Assembly: GCA_003139615.1 (NCBI GenBank)
Contig: PLJH01000035.1
Span: 18,292-82,291, forward strand
Origin: Alphaproteobacteria bacterium
GTDB lineage: Bacteria; Pseudomonadota; Alphaproteobacteria; Micropepsales; Micropepsaceae
Direction: 5' to 3'
Length of the DNA stretch: 64,000 nt
Numbering within the stretch: position 1 is the first letter of the stretch; every line of letters begins with the position of its first letter. The position numbers were made by a program, and so were the translations under genes. The notes beneath the pieces are model-generated. The model searched no databases and was not told the DNA's origin. It worked only from the letters and a program-made list of their open reading frames with translations. Shown here piece after piece: positions 45,718 to 54,899 of the stretch.

Positions 45718-47196
45718 CTATGGGCTTGCGAAAGAAACAGCTTCGTAAGTCCGTGTTGTCGAAGTAGCTCCGCTTCCAGGCGTGACATAAAACACCCATC
45801 CGGAAGACGCCGCCGCCGAAACCGTGTCCGTAGTGTCGACGCAATTGGTCGCCGTGTTAGAAATCGTGCATGTGATTGCGGTTGGAGTGCCGCTGTTATT
45901 GGCGATGCCGCACACATCGGAAAATCCGGTTCCGGGCGCGACGCCGACGGTGCAGGTAAATTTACCATTCGAGACAGCGCCCAGGGTTCCCGATCGATCA
46001 AGAGTCGACGCAACCACACTCGCTGTTGTTTGAGCGGATGGGGTAGGCCCTTGGAGAGCAAAATAATCGGTCACGCCCGCAGCCGTTGTCACCATCAGCG
46101 TCCCGGAATAGCCGGAGAGGTTCGATGCCCAATGCGGATTGGCGCTCGCTCCTTGCGTCTGCAGCGATTGCCCGGCCGTTCCCGCGCCGAGGTCAATCCA
46201 ATTCGAGCCGTTGTAATACGCAACATCGCCTTGCGCCGGCGAAGCTGTCGTCGTCTCCACCACATAGCCGGTATAGGCCGGAAAGTTGCTGACGAAGTTC
46301 GAAGCGCCGGAATTTCCACTCGCGAACGTCGTGTATCCCGTCGATGATCCCAACAGCCGGAAATCGCTATTGGCAAAAGTCTGTGCTGCGGACCATGTCT
46401 CAGCCGTGCCCAATGCGGCCAGGGTATCGCTGGCAGTCGTCGGAAAGGTCAGCGTATTGTTGCCGCTTCCCGAAAGGCCACTTTGCAAGAGTGTGTGGCC
46501 AGTCGACGATCCTAAAAGCTGAAGATCACCATTCGTGAAAATCTGTGCTGCAGTCCAAGTCTGCGTTTGGCTCAGCGTAGGTACGGTGTTGCCGGAGAGC
46601 GCCAGCACGCCGGCGCTCGACAGGGTCATTTCGCCGACGGCGCTATTCTGCCCTGTGCCGGACGATCCGAGCGGATGCGTGTACCAGGCGAAGCCGCCGG
46701 ACGCCGCGTTACCGGTTCCTGCGCTGTCGTAGAAATCCCATGCCGTGCCGGCCGTGTTGGATGTACCGGCGACGACGTTCTGAACCGAGGTTATTTGGCC
46801 CACGGGCGAAGCCGCATCGGGCGACCCAAACCGGAAATTTGCCGCGCCGGCGCGCTCCAGGAACGTATCGCGCACTGCCGTTCCCGGGCCGAATGCCAGC
46901 GAGGGAACATCGGTGCTGTTGAGGCCGAAGCGTGCGCGCGCGTTGGCGTCTCCCGTGATCTCCGCATACCAGCCCGGCTGCGTGGTCGTCAGCCCTTCAT
47001 CGGTCTGAAGTGCGGTGAAGAGGTTTACCGTGCCGATCCCGGCCGGTACGAGATTGCAGTCCTTCGCGCTGACGCTTGGCGATGTCGCATTGACGCATAA
47101 TGCGTCATTCACCGTGTAACTCTGCGCCGCTGCTGGTGCGGCCGCGAAAACCGCAAGCGACAGCGCGCAGAGCGCCGCGAGGACGTGTCTGTTCAT
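45718..47196 (-). CDS. Exported fibre-like repeat protein with signal peptide
   Basis: 492 aa; start after AAGGAAATCCC. MNRHVLAALCALSLAVFAAA-PAAAQS is a clear signal peptide. The mature part has a beta domain with GWYAEITGDANARARFGLNS, then two copies of a module (TWTAAQIFTNGDLQLLGSST and TWSAAQTFANSDFRLLGSST), the second continuing GYTTFASGNSGASNF, and a C-terminal beta domain ending RTYEAVSFASP. The module recurs in the 1268-aa tailspike-like protein. It follows the tail-tip gene by 16 bases in the late operon, the place of a fibre gene, yet is marked for export. Confidence 0.75.
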   Translation of the reverse strand: MNRHVLAALCALSLAVFAAAPAAAQSYTVNDALCVNATSPSVSAKDCNLVPAGIGTVNLFTALQTDEGLTTTQPGWYAEITGDANARARFGLNSTDVPSLAFGPGTAVRDTFLERAGAANFRFGSPDAASPVGQITSVQNVVAGTSNTAGTAWDFYDSAGTGNAASGGFAWYTHPLGSSGTGQNSAVGEMTLSSAGVLALSGNTVPTLSQTQTWTAAQIFTNGDLQLLGSSTGHTLLQSGLSGSGNNTLTFPTTASDTLAALGTAETWSAAQTFANSDFRLLGSSTGYTTFASGNSGASNFVSNFPAYTGYVVETTTASPAQGDVAYYNGSNWIDLGAGTAGQSLQTQGASANPHWASNLSGYSGTLMVTTAAGVTDYFALQGPTPSAQTTASVVASTLDRSGTLGAVSNGKFTCTVGVAPGTGFSDVCGIANNSGTPTAITCTISNTATNCVDTTDTVSAAASSGWVFYVTPGSGATSTTRTYEAVSFASP

Positions 47197-47212
47197 GGGA
47201 TTTCCTTTGAAA

Positions 47213-49921
47213 TCAGAGGGTGAAGATCGTGTTGCCGGAAATGTCTTTGATGATGTTGCCGGAGGTATCGAGCAGCGCGGGCAGTTGTGTGGCGCCCGTT
47301 GCAAGCCAGTTGATCACGTCGCCGGTGGTGATCGTGTAGGTCGACGGTCCATTCGCAATGATGATGTTTGCGCCCGAAGACATCACCTTCGCATCCCCGG
47401 TCACGGTGACCGTCCCGCGGGTGATCGTCACCTGGAACACCGAGACAACGGCAAGCCCGGTTGCGATGGTGATCGTGCCGGCCGTCGCATCGGCTGAGGT
47501 CGCCGTATATTTCCCGGTCTTGACAATGCCGCCGGGCAGGCCTGCGCCTGTGGGCGTGTATTCGAACGCCGAAACGTCCGCGAGCGTTTGTGCTCCGAGC
47601 CCGAAGACATTGACCGACGGCAGCTTGATATAGAGCGGGATGCCGACATATTGGTTCGGCAAATCGAATTCGAAGATCGCGACGTCGAGTCTCGCAAATT
47701 CCGCATTTGCAGGGTGCGCCGAAATCGTCGTGCCGTACATTCCCCGTTCGAGACCCGTCAGCGCGTAGTGATAGGGATTACCGTAGGTATAGCTGAACAG
47801 GAGAGCGCCGGCATACGGCCCGTTGAACTCGTAAACGCCGGGCGCGATGATCGCGTATTGATGCGTGCCAGGGTTCGACGAAACTTCGGTGAACGTGATG
47901 AGGCCGTCAGAGACGCTGATATTGGTCAGAAACGTGTTCGTGTATTTGACGGCGACCTCGAAGGGCGCGACCTGCGGGACGGCGTGAGACTCATTCGTCG
48001 CCGTGGCATCTATCAGCGTCGCCGTGACGTAGGAGATCAGCTCCCCGTCGACATAGCAGAGCGTCCGCCCCGCTTGCGCGTCGGACAGCGAGCCGGAGGA
48101 CAAGACGCCAGCGCTCTCACTAAGATCGACCGTCAGCGTGTTCGTATTGTCGGGGTTTGCCCCCGAATAGGTCGGCAGGATTGCCGACAGAATGCCCATG
48201 CGCGACGGGCCGTTGATGGAGCCGATCTGCTCATAATTGTCGTTGTCGACGCTCACCCAGATGTTGCAACCGCCCCAATTGGGATCGAAGCCGTTGACGT
48301 TGGCGACGATCTGGCCGCCGCACACCGCCATCCAGATTTGCGCGCTCGACACCAGTTCGCTTGTCGGCTCGAAGATCACCGGCGTATTGACGTTGGTGGC
48401 AGCGACGGACGGGTTTGGTACCGACGACGTGCTGACCTGTTTGGAATAAAGCTGGGCGGTCGAAACGCCTTGCCGAAACTCCTGCGCCGTGAGGGTCAGT
48501 TCGCCATTGTCGTCTTCCTCGATCGACAGGACGCGGTAGGGCGTTTGAATAAGCCCGAGATTGGCATCCGTCAGCGTGACCATATCCATGGGCTCGAGCA
48601 GGCACATGGTCTGGTCAAGCTTGAAGGTGGCAGTGTTCCGCCAGTAGAGCCCTTGCTGAAGGATCAACTGCGCAATGATGGCGCCGACTTCGACGCCCAC
48701 GATCTCATGCGCCGTGACGGTCGGCATGATGCGCGGGCCGCCGGAAATCTCGATCGCATTCTGGTCGCGCGCCTCGACGGGCAGATAGGCGAAGAAGCCG
48801 TCGGCGCTCGTCACCTCCACGCGCACGACATTGTAGGCGTCGTTGAAATCCGTCCGCGTGATCTGGACGGGATCCTGTGAGGCGTCTCCCAGATAGTCAT
48901 CATCGTCGAGATCGTAAACGACCGGAAGGTTCGGCACATAGACAACGCCGTTCCCGGAAATCGTCTCGTCGCCATAGGGCACGAATTTGAGCGCGCAACC
49001 GCTTAGGTTTGTGCCCCAATAAGCCGCGCAGTTACAAACCTGCATCCAGCGATCGAGGATGGACGATGCCGTTTCGGCGCTGTCCAAAACCGGCGCCATG
49101 CCGATACCGAGCGCACGCAGATAGGTCTGAAGCGAACCATCCCCGTCCGCCGGCACGTTCACTATCGGGTTGCCGGAGGTGTCGACGATATCGTGGCCGC
49201 TCGTATCGAGGATCGGCTGGTTGCCCGGCGACAACAGGCTTGCCGTATCGATCGAGGTTGCCGGAAAGCACGGCACGCCATATTGCGCGTTCGTCAACAT
49301 GTCCTGGATCACCAGCGCCATGTCGGCAGTCGGGATGCCGTCCCAGATCGAAAACGCCGCGTCGATGATCGGATAGACGGTCGTCTGGATCGCGTTCGGC
49401 GTGCACCATGTCGCCCGGAAGTAATTGTCGTTCTGCGTGTTCAGGCTAAGCCTGACCGTGAGCATGTTCTGGTTTGGAACGCTGGCGCTTTCGCCCAGAT
49501 CGTAATTCTCGACCGCGACGATGGCGGTTCCCGGATAGCCATAGGCGCTGCCCGGAAAGTTCGTCACCATGTAGGACCATGGCTCCTGCTCCGGATAGGT
49601 GCCCGGGATCAGGGTCATGTTGAGTTGACTTAAGGTCTCCTGCTGGTTCGTGTTGACGAGGACAAGCGGGATGCTGTCGACAAGGCCTTCGCAGAGCGCG
49701 AGTTCGAGGCTGGCGCTGTAATCCAGTCCCCCGCCTTTGCCGCCGCCTTTGCCGCCGGACGAGGATTTGTGACCGGAAAAATTGACGTATTCAATGAGGT
49801 TCGTGCCGAGCTTGCCCGCGCCCCACAGAATCGGGACCGGCATTGTGTTGACGGCGACATTGAGCTGCACGCCGGTATAGGCGGGCCATTGCTCGCTGTC
49901 GCTGCTTGAGCCGAAACCCAT
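47213..49921 (-). CDS. Large tail-tip / host-specificity protein
   Basis: 902 aa. Opens MGFGSSSDSEQWPAYTGVQL, then AVNTMPVPILWGAGKLGTNLIEYVNF, like the baseplate hub (J/TipJ, GTA g15-like) proteins that follow the NlpC/P60 gene in many alphaproteobacterial phages. Middle part LTVRLSLNTQNDNYFRATWC and DPVQITRTDFNDAYNVVRVE match hub beta-domains; the C-terminus carries small repeats (DTSGNIIKDISGN). Probably forms the tail tip that docks fibres. No signal peptide. A repeat element fills the 49-base gap to the upstream gene. Confidence 0.82.
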   Translation of the reverse strand: MGFGSSSDSEQWPAYTGVQLNVAVNTMPVPILWGAGKLGTNLIEYVNFSGHKSSSGGKGGGKGGGLDYSASLELALCEGLVDSIPLVLVNTNQQETLSQLNMTLIPGTYPEQEPWSYMVTNFPGSAYGYPGTAIVAVENYDLGESASVPNQNMLTVRLSLNTQNDNYFRATWCTPNAIQTTVYPIIDAAFSIWDGIPTADMALVIQDMLTNAQYGVPCFPATSIDTASLLSPGNQPILDTSGHDIVDTSGNPIVNVPADGDGSLQTYLRALGIGMAPVLDSAETASSILDRWMQVCNCAAYWGTNLSGCALKFVPYGDETISGNGVVYVPNLPVVYDLDDDDYLGDASQDPVQITRTDFNDAYNVVRVEVTSADGFFAYLPVEARDQNAIEISGGPRIMPTVTAHEIVGVEVGAIIAQLILQQGLYWRNTATFKLDQTMCLLEPMDMVTLTDANLGLIQTPYRVLSIEEDDNGELTLTAQEFRQGVSTAQLYSKQVSTSSVPNPSVAATNVNTPVIFEPTSELVSSAQIWMAVCGGQIVANVNGFDPNWGGCNIWVSVDNDNYEQIGSINGPSRMGILSAILPTYSGANPDNTNTLTVDLSESAGVLSSGSLSDAQAGRTLCYVDGELISYVTATLIDATATNESHAVPQVAPFEVAVKYTNTFLTNISVSDGLITFTEVSSNPGTHQYAIIAPGVYEFNGPYAGALLFSYTYGNPYHYALTGLERGMYGTTISAHPANAEFARLDVAIFEFDLPNQYVGIPLYIKLPSVNVFGLGAQTLADVSAFEYTPTGAGLPGGIVKTGKYTATSADATAGTITIATGLAVVSVFQVTITRGTVTVTGDAKVMSSGANIIIANGPSTYTITTGDVINWLATGATQLPALLDTSGNIIKDISGNTIFTL

Positions 49922-49951
49922 GGGTCACCCTTCGTGGCGCGCGAAGAGCGC

Positions 49952-49994
49952 GCACCTCAGGATGACGGATTCAGTGCGCGTCATGCTGAGGTGC
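49952..49994. repeat. Palindromic host-type repeat
   Basis: Arms GCACCTCAGGATGAC and GTCATGCTGAGGTGC pair over 14 of 15 positions around a 13-base loop. Flanking CCCTTCGTGGCGCGCGAAG and GCGACCGGAGGGAGCCCCGA are typical of a dispersed alphaproteobacterial repeat. It supplies the last dozen codons of the NlpC/P60 gene. Confidence 0.65.
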
Positions 49995-50459
49995 GACCGG
50001 AGGGAGCCCCGAAGCACGCATTTTCCAATACGAAAAGAAACGCTTCTCGACGACTTCGTATTTCCCCTGCAGCCCGACATTGTCTTCCAGCACCATGCGA
50101 GCCTGCGCGAAGGCATGAATGACTTTGGGCCACGTTGTCACGATGCCGCCATGCGCGAACAGCCGGCCGATCTTGCACAACACGATGTCGCCGGGTTGCG
50201 GCGGAGTGAAAATCTCGCGCGTGTATTTCAGCACGCCGTCAAGATACATCTCACTGTCGCGGTGCAGAAACCAGGTCTTCGAATAGGGTCGCGGGTCGAT
50301 TGGTTCGATCAGCCCCGTATCGGCGAACACGCGCACGAGCAGCATCAGACAATCGACGCCGCCTTTCTTGCGGTCTGCGCCGTGCTGATAGGGCGTCCTG
50401 ATCCAGGTGCGCGCTTCGGCAACGATGGTGGCGCGTTGTGCAGCTTCGAGCGCGTCCAT
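49971..50459 (-). CDS. NlpC/P60-family tail peptidase (GTA g14-like)
   Basis: 162 aa. Catalytic Cys37 in KGGVDCLMLLVRVF, histidine 103 in FAHGGIVTTW, and the polar residue region IHAFAQA. This papain-like fold acts on peptidoglycan during DNA entry in lambda-like tails. Start ATG overlaps the preceding TAA by one base (TAATG). The native C-terminus likely ended near YWKMRAS; the remaining residues are encoded by the palindromic repeat. Confidence 0.87.
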   Translation of the reverse strand: MDALEAAQRATIVAEARTWIRTPYQHGADRKKGGVDCLMLLVRVFADTGLIEPIDPRPYSKTWFLHRDSEMYLDGVLKYTREIFTPPQPGDIVLCKIGRLFAHGGIVTTWPKVIHAFAQARMVLEDNVGLQGKYEVVEKRFFSYWKMRASGLPPVAPQHDAH

Positions 50460-51526
50460 TAAAACGCCGTCGCAGGCGGCGGCACATTTGGATAGCCGCG
50501 GAAATGCACGAGGTTGTTGAACGTCGCGCAGCCGCCCGCGCCGGTCGTGTGATTGCAGCCGGGATAGGCGTTGAACGTGTCGCCCGGTTGCGGCGCCACC
50601 GGAAGCGGATCGATCACCACCAGCGTCGAGCTTCCCGATGCTTTCAGATTGGCGGTAAAGCCGTTCAACGCGCCGCTCGTGAAGGTGATCGTGCCTTCGT
50701 AGAAATAGTCGGCCGCTTGCGTGTTGGTCCAGTTGATCGTGATGTTCGTGCTGCCGGATGCGACCGTGCCGGCGACGGCAAAGCTCGATTTGACGAGCGC
50801 GCACCCGGCATCGAAGAGGATATGGATGCACCCCGCCTGATAGATGTTGCGCGGAAAATCGATGTCGAGCAGCACGAGGTCGGACTTGACCTTCAGCTGG
50901 GCTTCCACACGACCGATCTTGTCGATCGACGAGATCCGGCCATGAAACAGCGCCACGGTGCCGATCGGCGGCGCACCCCAGGCATAGAGGAACGCGCGAT
51001 CGCGCTGCAGGAACGCACCATCGAACAGGCCTTGACGCAAAGCCTGCAGGAACGGAACGCCCTCCACCAGCTCGGCCGAGGACCCGAAGCTTGCCGACGG
51101 AACGCCATCCGTCGCGAGCAACATATCTCCCAGCTCACCGGTGCCGAGATCGCCGCTTGCGGCCGTGCTTGCCGATTGCGCGAAGGTCGGCGGAGTCAGA
51201 CAGGAAATCGTCACATCCTGTTCGTCGACATCCATCCCGATCTTGACCGAATATTTGAGCCCAGTGATCCGGATCGAATTGGCGGCGAAGGTCGCGATTG
51301 GCGCTTCGCCGGCCGCGCCCAGAACCATCGATCCGAGATTTCCCAGGCTCAGAAGCGAACTGTCGAGATTCGCAGTGTCGTAATTGTAGAAGCTGACCGG
51401 CACGTCCGCGTTGCAATAGCGATAGACGTTTCCATTCGCCAGCGTGAACGTGAAGCAATCGACCGCAATGATCTGCGTCGGACGCAGGGCGAGATAGGCC
51501 GCGAGCAAGCCCGTAGAATATCTCAC
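50459..51526 (-). CDS. DUF2163 tail protein (GTA g13-like)
   Basis: 355 aa from a GTG that overlaps the DUF2460 stop (GTGA); a longer frame to 51568 lies entirely inside the neighbouring gene. RYSTGLLAAYLALRPTQIIA is the family's N-terminus; GLKYSVKIGMDVDEQDVTIS and the C-terminal Cys-rich DAGCALVKSSF...YPGCNHTTGAGGCATFNNLV are characteristic. Forms part of the tail tip between the DUF2460 and NlpC/P60 proteins; the RcGTA equivalent contributes to an iron-sulfur/cysteine-bearing hub. Confidence 0.87.
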   Translation of the reverse strand: MRYSTGLLAAYLALRPTQIIAVDCFTFTLANGNVYRYCNADVPVSFYNYDTANLDSSLLSLGNLGSMVLGAAGEAPIATFAANSIRITGLKYSVKIGMDVDEQDVTISCLTPPTFAQSASTAASGDLGTGELGDMLLATDGVPSASFGSSAELVEGVPFLQALRQGLFDGAFLQRDRAFLYAWGAPPIGTVALFHGRISSIDKIGRVEAQLKVKSDLVLLDIDFPRNIYQAGCIHILFDAGCALVKSSFAVAGTVASGSTNITINWTNTQAADYFYEGTITFTSGALNGFTANLKASGSSTLVVIDPLPVAPQPGDTFNAYPGCNHTTGAGGCATFNNLVHFRGYPNVPPPATAF

Positions 51527-52182
51527 GGCTGCTTCACCGTCTGAAGCTTGACCGAGCCGAGCTTCCACAACAGATGCGCGAAGTTCTCGAAATCGAGCGT
51601 GTCGTCGGCGAAACGGCAGACGAAATAATAGGCATAGTCCGCGCTGACAACGCTACCCGCAGACGGTGCGGAATTGAATGTCACCTTGTTCGGCCAGGTG
51701 AGGCTATAGGTCGAGGGCGATTGCGCCGTGCCGTTGACATAGACGTTCAAGCCGATCGGCTCGACCTGACCCACGGGCTCGATATAGGGCGCATTCGGCG
51801 ACGCCAGCGGCACTTCACGCACGAAGGTGAAGGCGGTTGTCGTTCCGTCGCCCACGCCGATCGGCTGACCGTCTGCCCAGGAATCGAACTTGTTGCCCGT
51901 CACGTCAGATTTGCGAAACAGGAACGTATCGAACCCGCCCGCACGCGCGAGAAAGAACCCTTCGATGGCTTGCAAAGACTGTGCGCCAAGATTGCTGAAC
52001 GATGGATCTGAAGCCGATGTCAGGCCGTCATATTTCAACTCGAACAGATAGAGCGGGTATTTGTAGAGGGAGCAGGCGACCGTGCGACCCGACACATGCT
52101 TCGACAATCGCGTCGAAGTCTGCGGCGTCTCCATGACGCTCCAGCTGCGACCACGCAGCTTGGGAAAGATGGCATTGCTCAT
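51523..52182 (-). CDS. DUF2460 distal tail protein (GTA g12-like)
   Basis: 219 aa. FPKLRGRSWSVMETPQTSTR at the start and SFSNLGAQSLQAIEGFFLAR in the middle mark the DUF2460 family, as do GDGTTTAFTFVRE and NPNKVTFNSAPSAGSVV-like beta strands (here WPNKVTFNSAPSAGSVVSAD). Known members are distal tail proteins ringing the tube end. Both ends overlap neighbours by four bases, so the tail-tip genes are tightly coupled. Confidence 0.87.
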   Translation of the reverse strand: MSNAIFPKLRGRSWSVMETPQTSTRLSKHVSGRTVACSLYKYPLYLFELKYDGLTSASDPSFSNLGAQSLQAIEGFFLARAGGFDTFLFRKSDVTGNKFDSWADGQPIGVGDGTTTAFTFVREVPLASPNAPYIEPVGQVEPIGLNVYVNGTAQSPSTYSLTWPNKVTFNSAPSAGSVVSADYAYYFVCRFADDTLDFENFAHLLWKLGSVKLQTVKQP

Positions 52183-54899
52183 CGGCGCCCGACCGAATTG
52201 CGCGCATGGTTCTTCGCGATCTTCATGAACATGCTCATATTGTTGCGGACCATGCTTTCGAGATCGCGCGCCCCGAGCGTCGAAAGATTGAAGTGGGTGT
52301 GCATGTCTCCCCCACCTCCGGCCACGTCTCCATTTGGAGCCCCGGCGAAATGATCGCGCATCGGACCCGCCACCGAAGCAGGCAAGACCATTTCGTTCCT
52401 GTGCAGTTCCGTCAGCTGGCCGTCGAAAGGAACTTGCAATTGTCCGCCTTCGGCGGAAGCGAGCCCCCCATAGGCCATTGTCTCGGCATATGTGGCGGCG
52501 GCGGCTGCCGGCGCCATGATAGGTCCGACGTATGGGATCATCGCGATCGCGGCCATAGCACCGGACGCCGCTACGGCGGCATTCGTCGCAATCTCGGTCT
52601 CGGCGGCGGTCAATGAGACGGCCTTGCCGGCAGCTTCGCCCGAGGCGACCGCGGCATTCTGCGAAGCCTGTCCGGCGGCAACGGACACCACCTTCGCGGT
52701 CTCGGTGCTGAGGATGCCGGCCTTGTCGAGGGCGTATTGCCCGAGCTTGAAGATCAGGCCGCCTTGGGAGGTGGCCTGGTCGGATTTCATCATCCCGAGA
52801 TTGACCATCTCGTGCTCGGTGAGCATTTTCAGGTCATTCGTAATCTCATCTTCCAGCGTCTTCAGCCCGATCTCGCGAAGGTCAGCACCCAAGCCCCGAC
52901 GCTTCGAGAAGATGTCGGACACAAGGGACGATTCGGCGCTCAGGATTTGCTGATCCGTAGTGCGCCACTGCGCTACGGCGTCATTGGCCGATTGGGTTTC
53001 GAGCGTGCGGCGCTGTTCGTTATATTGCTTGTCGAAGTCGTTCCGCTTCTCAAGTTCGGTCTTGTAGGCTTCGGATTCCGTATTCCTGTTGGCCGTGAGT
53101 TGCGCGAAGTGCTGATCATCAGCGCCCTTCGAAGCATCAAGCGCCGCAAGATCGGCGGCAACCTTCTGTTGTGCTGTCATCTGGCCGGATTCGTACATCC
53201 GCTGGTTCGCGTCTTCCGTCGCCTTGACCTGTTCGTCGAGCTGCTTCTGGTAATCCGCGAAGCCCTTTTCATCGGTCGCACGCTGCTTCTCCGCAGTCTG
53301 CTCCCAGATCGCGTTCACTTCGTTCGACCACTGCTGATCGGCGAGGGCCAATTCGGCGAGCATTTCCGCGTGCGTAAGCTTCCCGGTCGCGGCCTCGCGC
53401 TCAAAGCCTTGCACCGCGGCATCATATTTCGCATTCGCCTGTGAGAGCGCCTGCTCGGTATATTGCCCAAGAGATTCCTGCCCGAGCGCAAGCTGCGCGT
53501 CATTCGACTGTTTTGCTCCTTCGACGATTGCTTCCTGCAATTGTTTGTTGATGGCGATGATCTGATCAGCCTGTTCTTTGGCCTTGGCTGCGTCATTGCC
53601 CGCGTCGCCGCTCGCGGCGGGTTTCGCGCCCGCAGCCGCGATCTTGGCGATCACATCGGCTTGTGACCCCAATATGTCTCGCGCCTGTCGTGCAGTCGTG
53701 ACGACCTGCTTTTCGGCCTCCCCTTCGTCGCGAAGCTTGGCTGTGGCAGCATCAATCAATGCGGAGTCCACCGCGCGGTTTGCAGCGGTTTCGCCCGCCA
53801 GAATCGTATTGCGCTGAAGTATCTGGGTATAGCGATCCAAATTCGACATCGGAATCTGCGGGACGACCGTCGACGTAGCCAATGTCTCGCGCAGCGAATT
53901 CAGGTGCGCCGTCAGATTCTGGACCTCTTCATCGGCCCTTGCCCAATTCATTGCCTGAATTGCCGCTTCCTGGCGGCTCGCGCCCCAGCCGCTCTCCATT
54001 GCACCCTTAAGCACGTCCGCGCTCGATTTCGCCTGTGTCAGTTCTGCAGAGGTGTCCGCGATTTGGGCCTTCAACGAGCTTATATGGCCGCCGCCATTCG
54101 CGGCGAGATCAAGTAACGCCGCAGTCCATGCGCCTGTGCGGTTACTCGCGACAATCATCGCCTCGATGTTCGCTGCGATCTTCGGCTGAAGGTTTAGGGA
54201 TGCGTTCAATTCACCGAACGCCCTTGAGGCGTCCGGGAGCGATCCTGACGCAATGATCTGAAGTTGTTCCTTCAGCCGACCCACTGCCTCAGGAGCCTTG
54301 TCGCCAAGCCATTGCACGTATTGAGGAAGAAGTTGATCCACCGCGTTATTTATCTGCGCGCTGATTTCGCCATGCGCCGCTTCCCATTGGACGATAGCCT
54401 GAGCGACCGCGCTGGTAACGCCTGGCAAGTCGCTCAGCGCGTCGATCTCGGCCTTCGCGGCGGCCGCCGAACCGACAGCCGCGCGGCCGGTGAGGGCAAA
54501 TCCCTCCGCGAGCCCGGCCATATCGTTTTGAGTCGCCAGTGACTGGTAGACGAGAGAGCCCAATCCTCCAGCGACCGCGCCGATCGCGGCAGCCGGGCCG
54601 AGTGCCGCTGGGCCAAGCTCCGCAAAACTTGTAGCGATACCCGCAATATCGGACGCGGCCTCGATGAAATTTTGGGAATTGAGCTTCTCGCCAAGGCCCG
54701 CGACCTCGCCCGCCATGCGCGCCGCGGCAAGCGCCGAATTGAGGAAGCCTTCCTTGAGACCGCCGTCGAGCGCATCGGTTGCGGCGTTTCCGGCCGTCGC
54801 CAGATCGGCAAGCGACGATTTGGCCGCCGCCGTGCTGGACGTCAGCGACGCGTCGACTTCACCGGCGATCTTTATCGAAACCGTGCCGTCGTCCGCCAT
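52179..54899 (-). CDS. Tail tape measure protein
   Basis: 906 aa, the longest late gene upstream of the tip genes, in the position where tape measure proteins always lie. Starts VSIKIAGEVDASLTSSTAAA; residues about 90-125 hold a hydrophobic Ala/Gly segment (AALGPAAAIGAVAGGLGSLV); then long helical, coiled-coil-rich stretches (YDAAVQGFEREAATGKLTHA, KQLDEQVKATEDANQRMYES). A second Ala-rich hydrophobic zone near 800-850 (NAAVAASGAMAAIAMIPYVG) may be the membrane-inserting part. Length would set the tail tube length. Confidence 0.9.
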   Translation of the reverse strand: MADDGTVSIKIAGEVDASLTSSTAAAKSSLADLATAGNAATDALDGGLKEGFLNSALAAARMAGEVAGLGEKLNSQNFIEAASDIAGIATSFAELGPAALGPAAAIGAVAGGLGSLVYQSLATQNDMAGLAEGFALTGRAAVGSAAAAKAEIDALSDLPGVTSAVAQAIVQWEAAHGEISAQINNAVDQLLPQYVQWLGDKAPEAVGRLKEQLQIIASGSLPDASRAFGELNASLNLQPKIAANIEAMIVASNRTGAWTAALLDLAANGGGHISSLKAQIADTSAELTQAKSSADVLKGAMESGWGASRQEAAIQAMNWARADEEVQNLTAHLNSLRETLATSTVVPQIPMSNLDRYTQILQRNTILAGETAANRAVDSALIDAATAKLRDEGEAEKQVVTTARQARDILGSQADVIAKIAAAGAKPAASGDAGNDAAKAKEQADQIIAINKQLQEAIVEGAKQSNDAQLALGQESLGQYTEQALSQANAKYDAAVQGFEREAATGKLTHAEMLAELALADQQWSNEVNAIWEQTAEKQRATDEKGFADYQKQLDEQVKATEDANQRMYESGQMTAQQKVAADLAALDASKGADDQHFAQLTANRNTESEAYKTELEKRNDFDKQYNEQRRTLETQSANDAVAQWRTTDQQILSAESSLVSDIFSKRRGLGADLREIGLKTLEDEITNDLKMLTEHEMVNLGMMKSDQATSQGGLIFKLGQYALDKAGILSTETAKVVSVAAGQASQNAAVASGEAAGKAVSLTAAETEIATNAAVAASGAMAAIAMIPYVGPIMAPAAAAATYAETMAYGGLASAEGGQLQVPFDGQLTELHRNEMVLPASVAGPMRDHFAGAPNGDVAGGGGDMHTHFNLSTLGARDLESMVRNNMSMFMKIAKNHARNSVGRR

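Noticed and set aside
47588..48880. 430-codon plus-strand frame opposite the tail-tip gene
   Set aside because: Arg/Asp/Val-rich antisense composition; the minus-strand frame is the phage gene.
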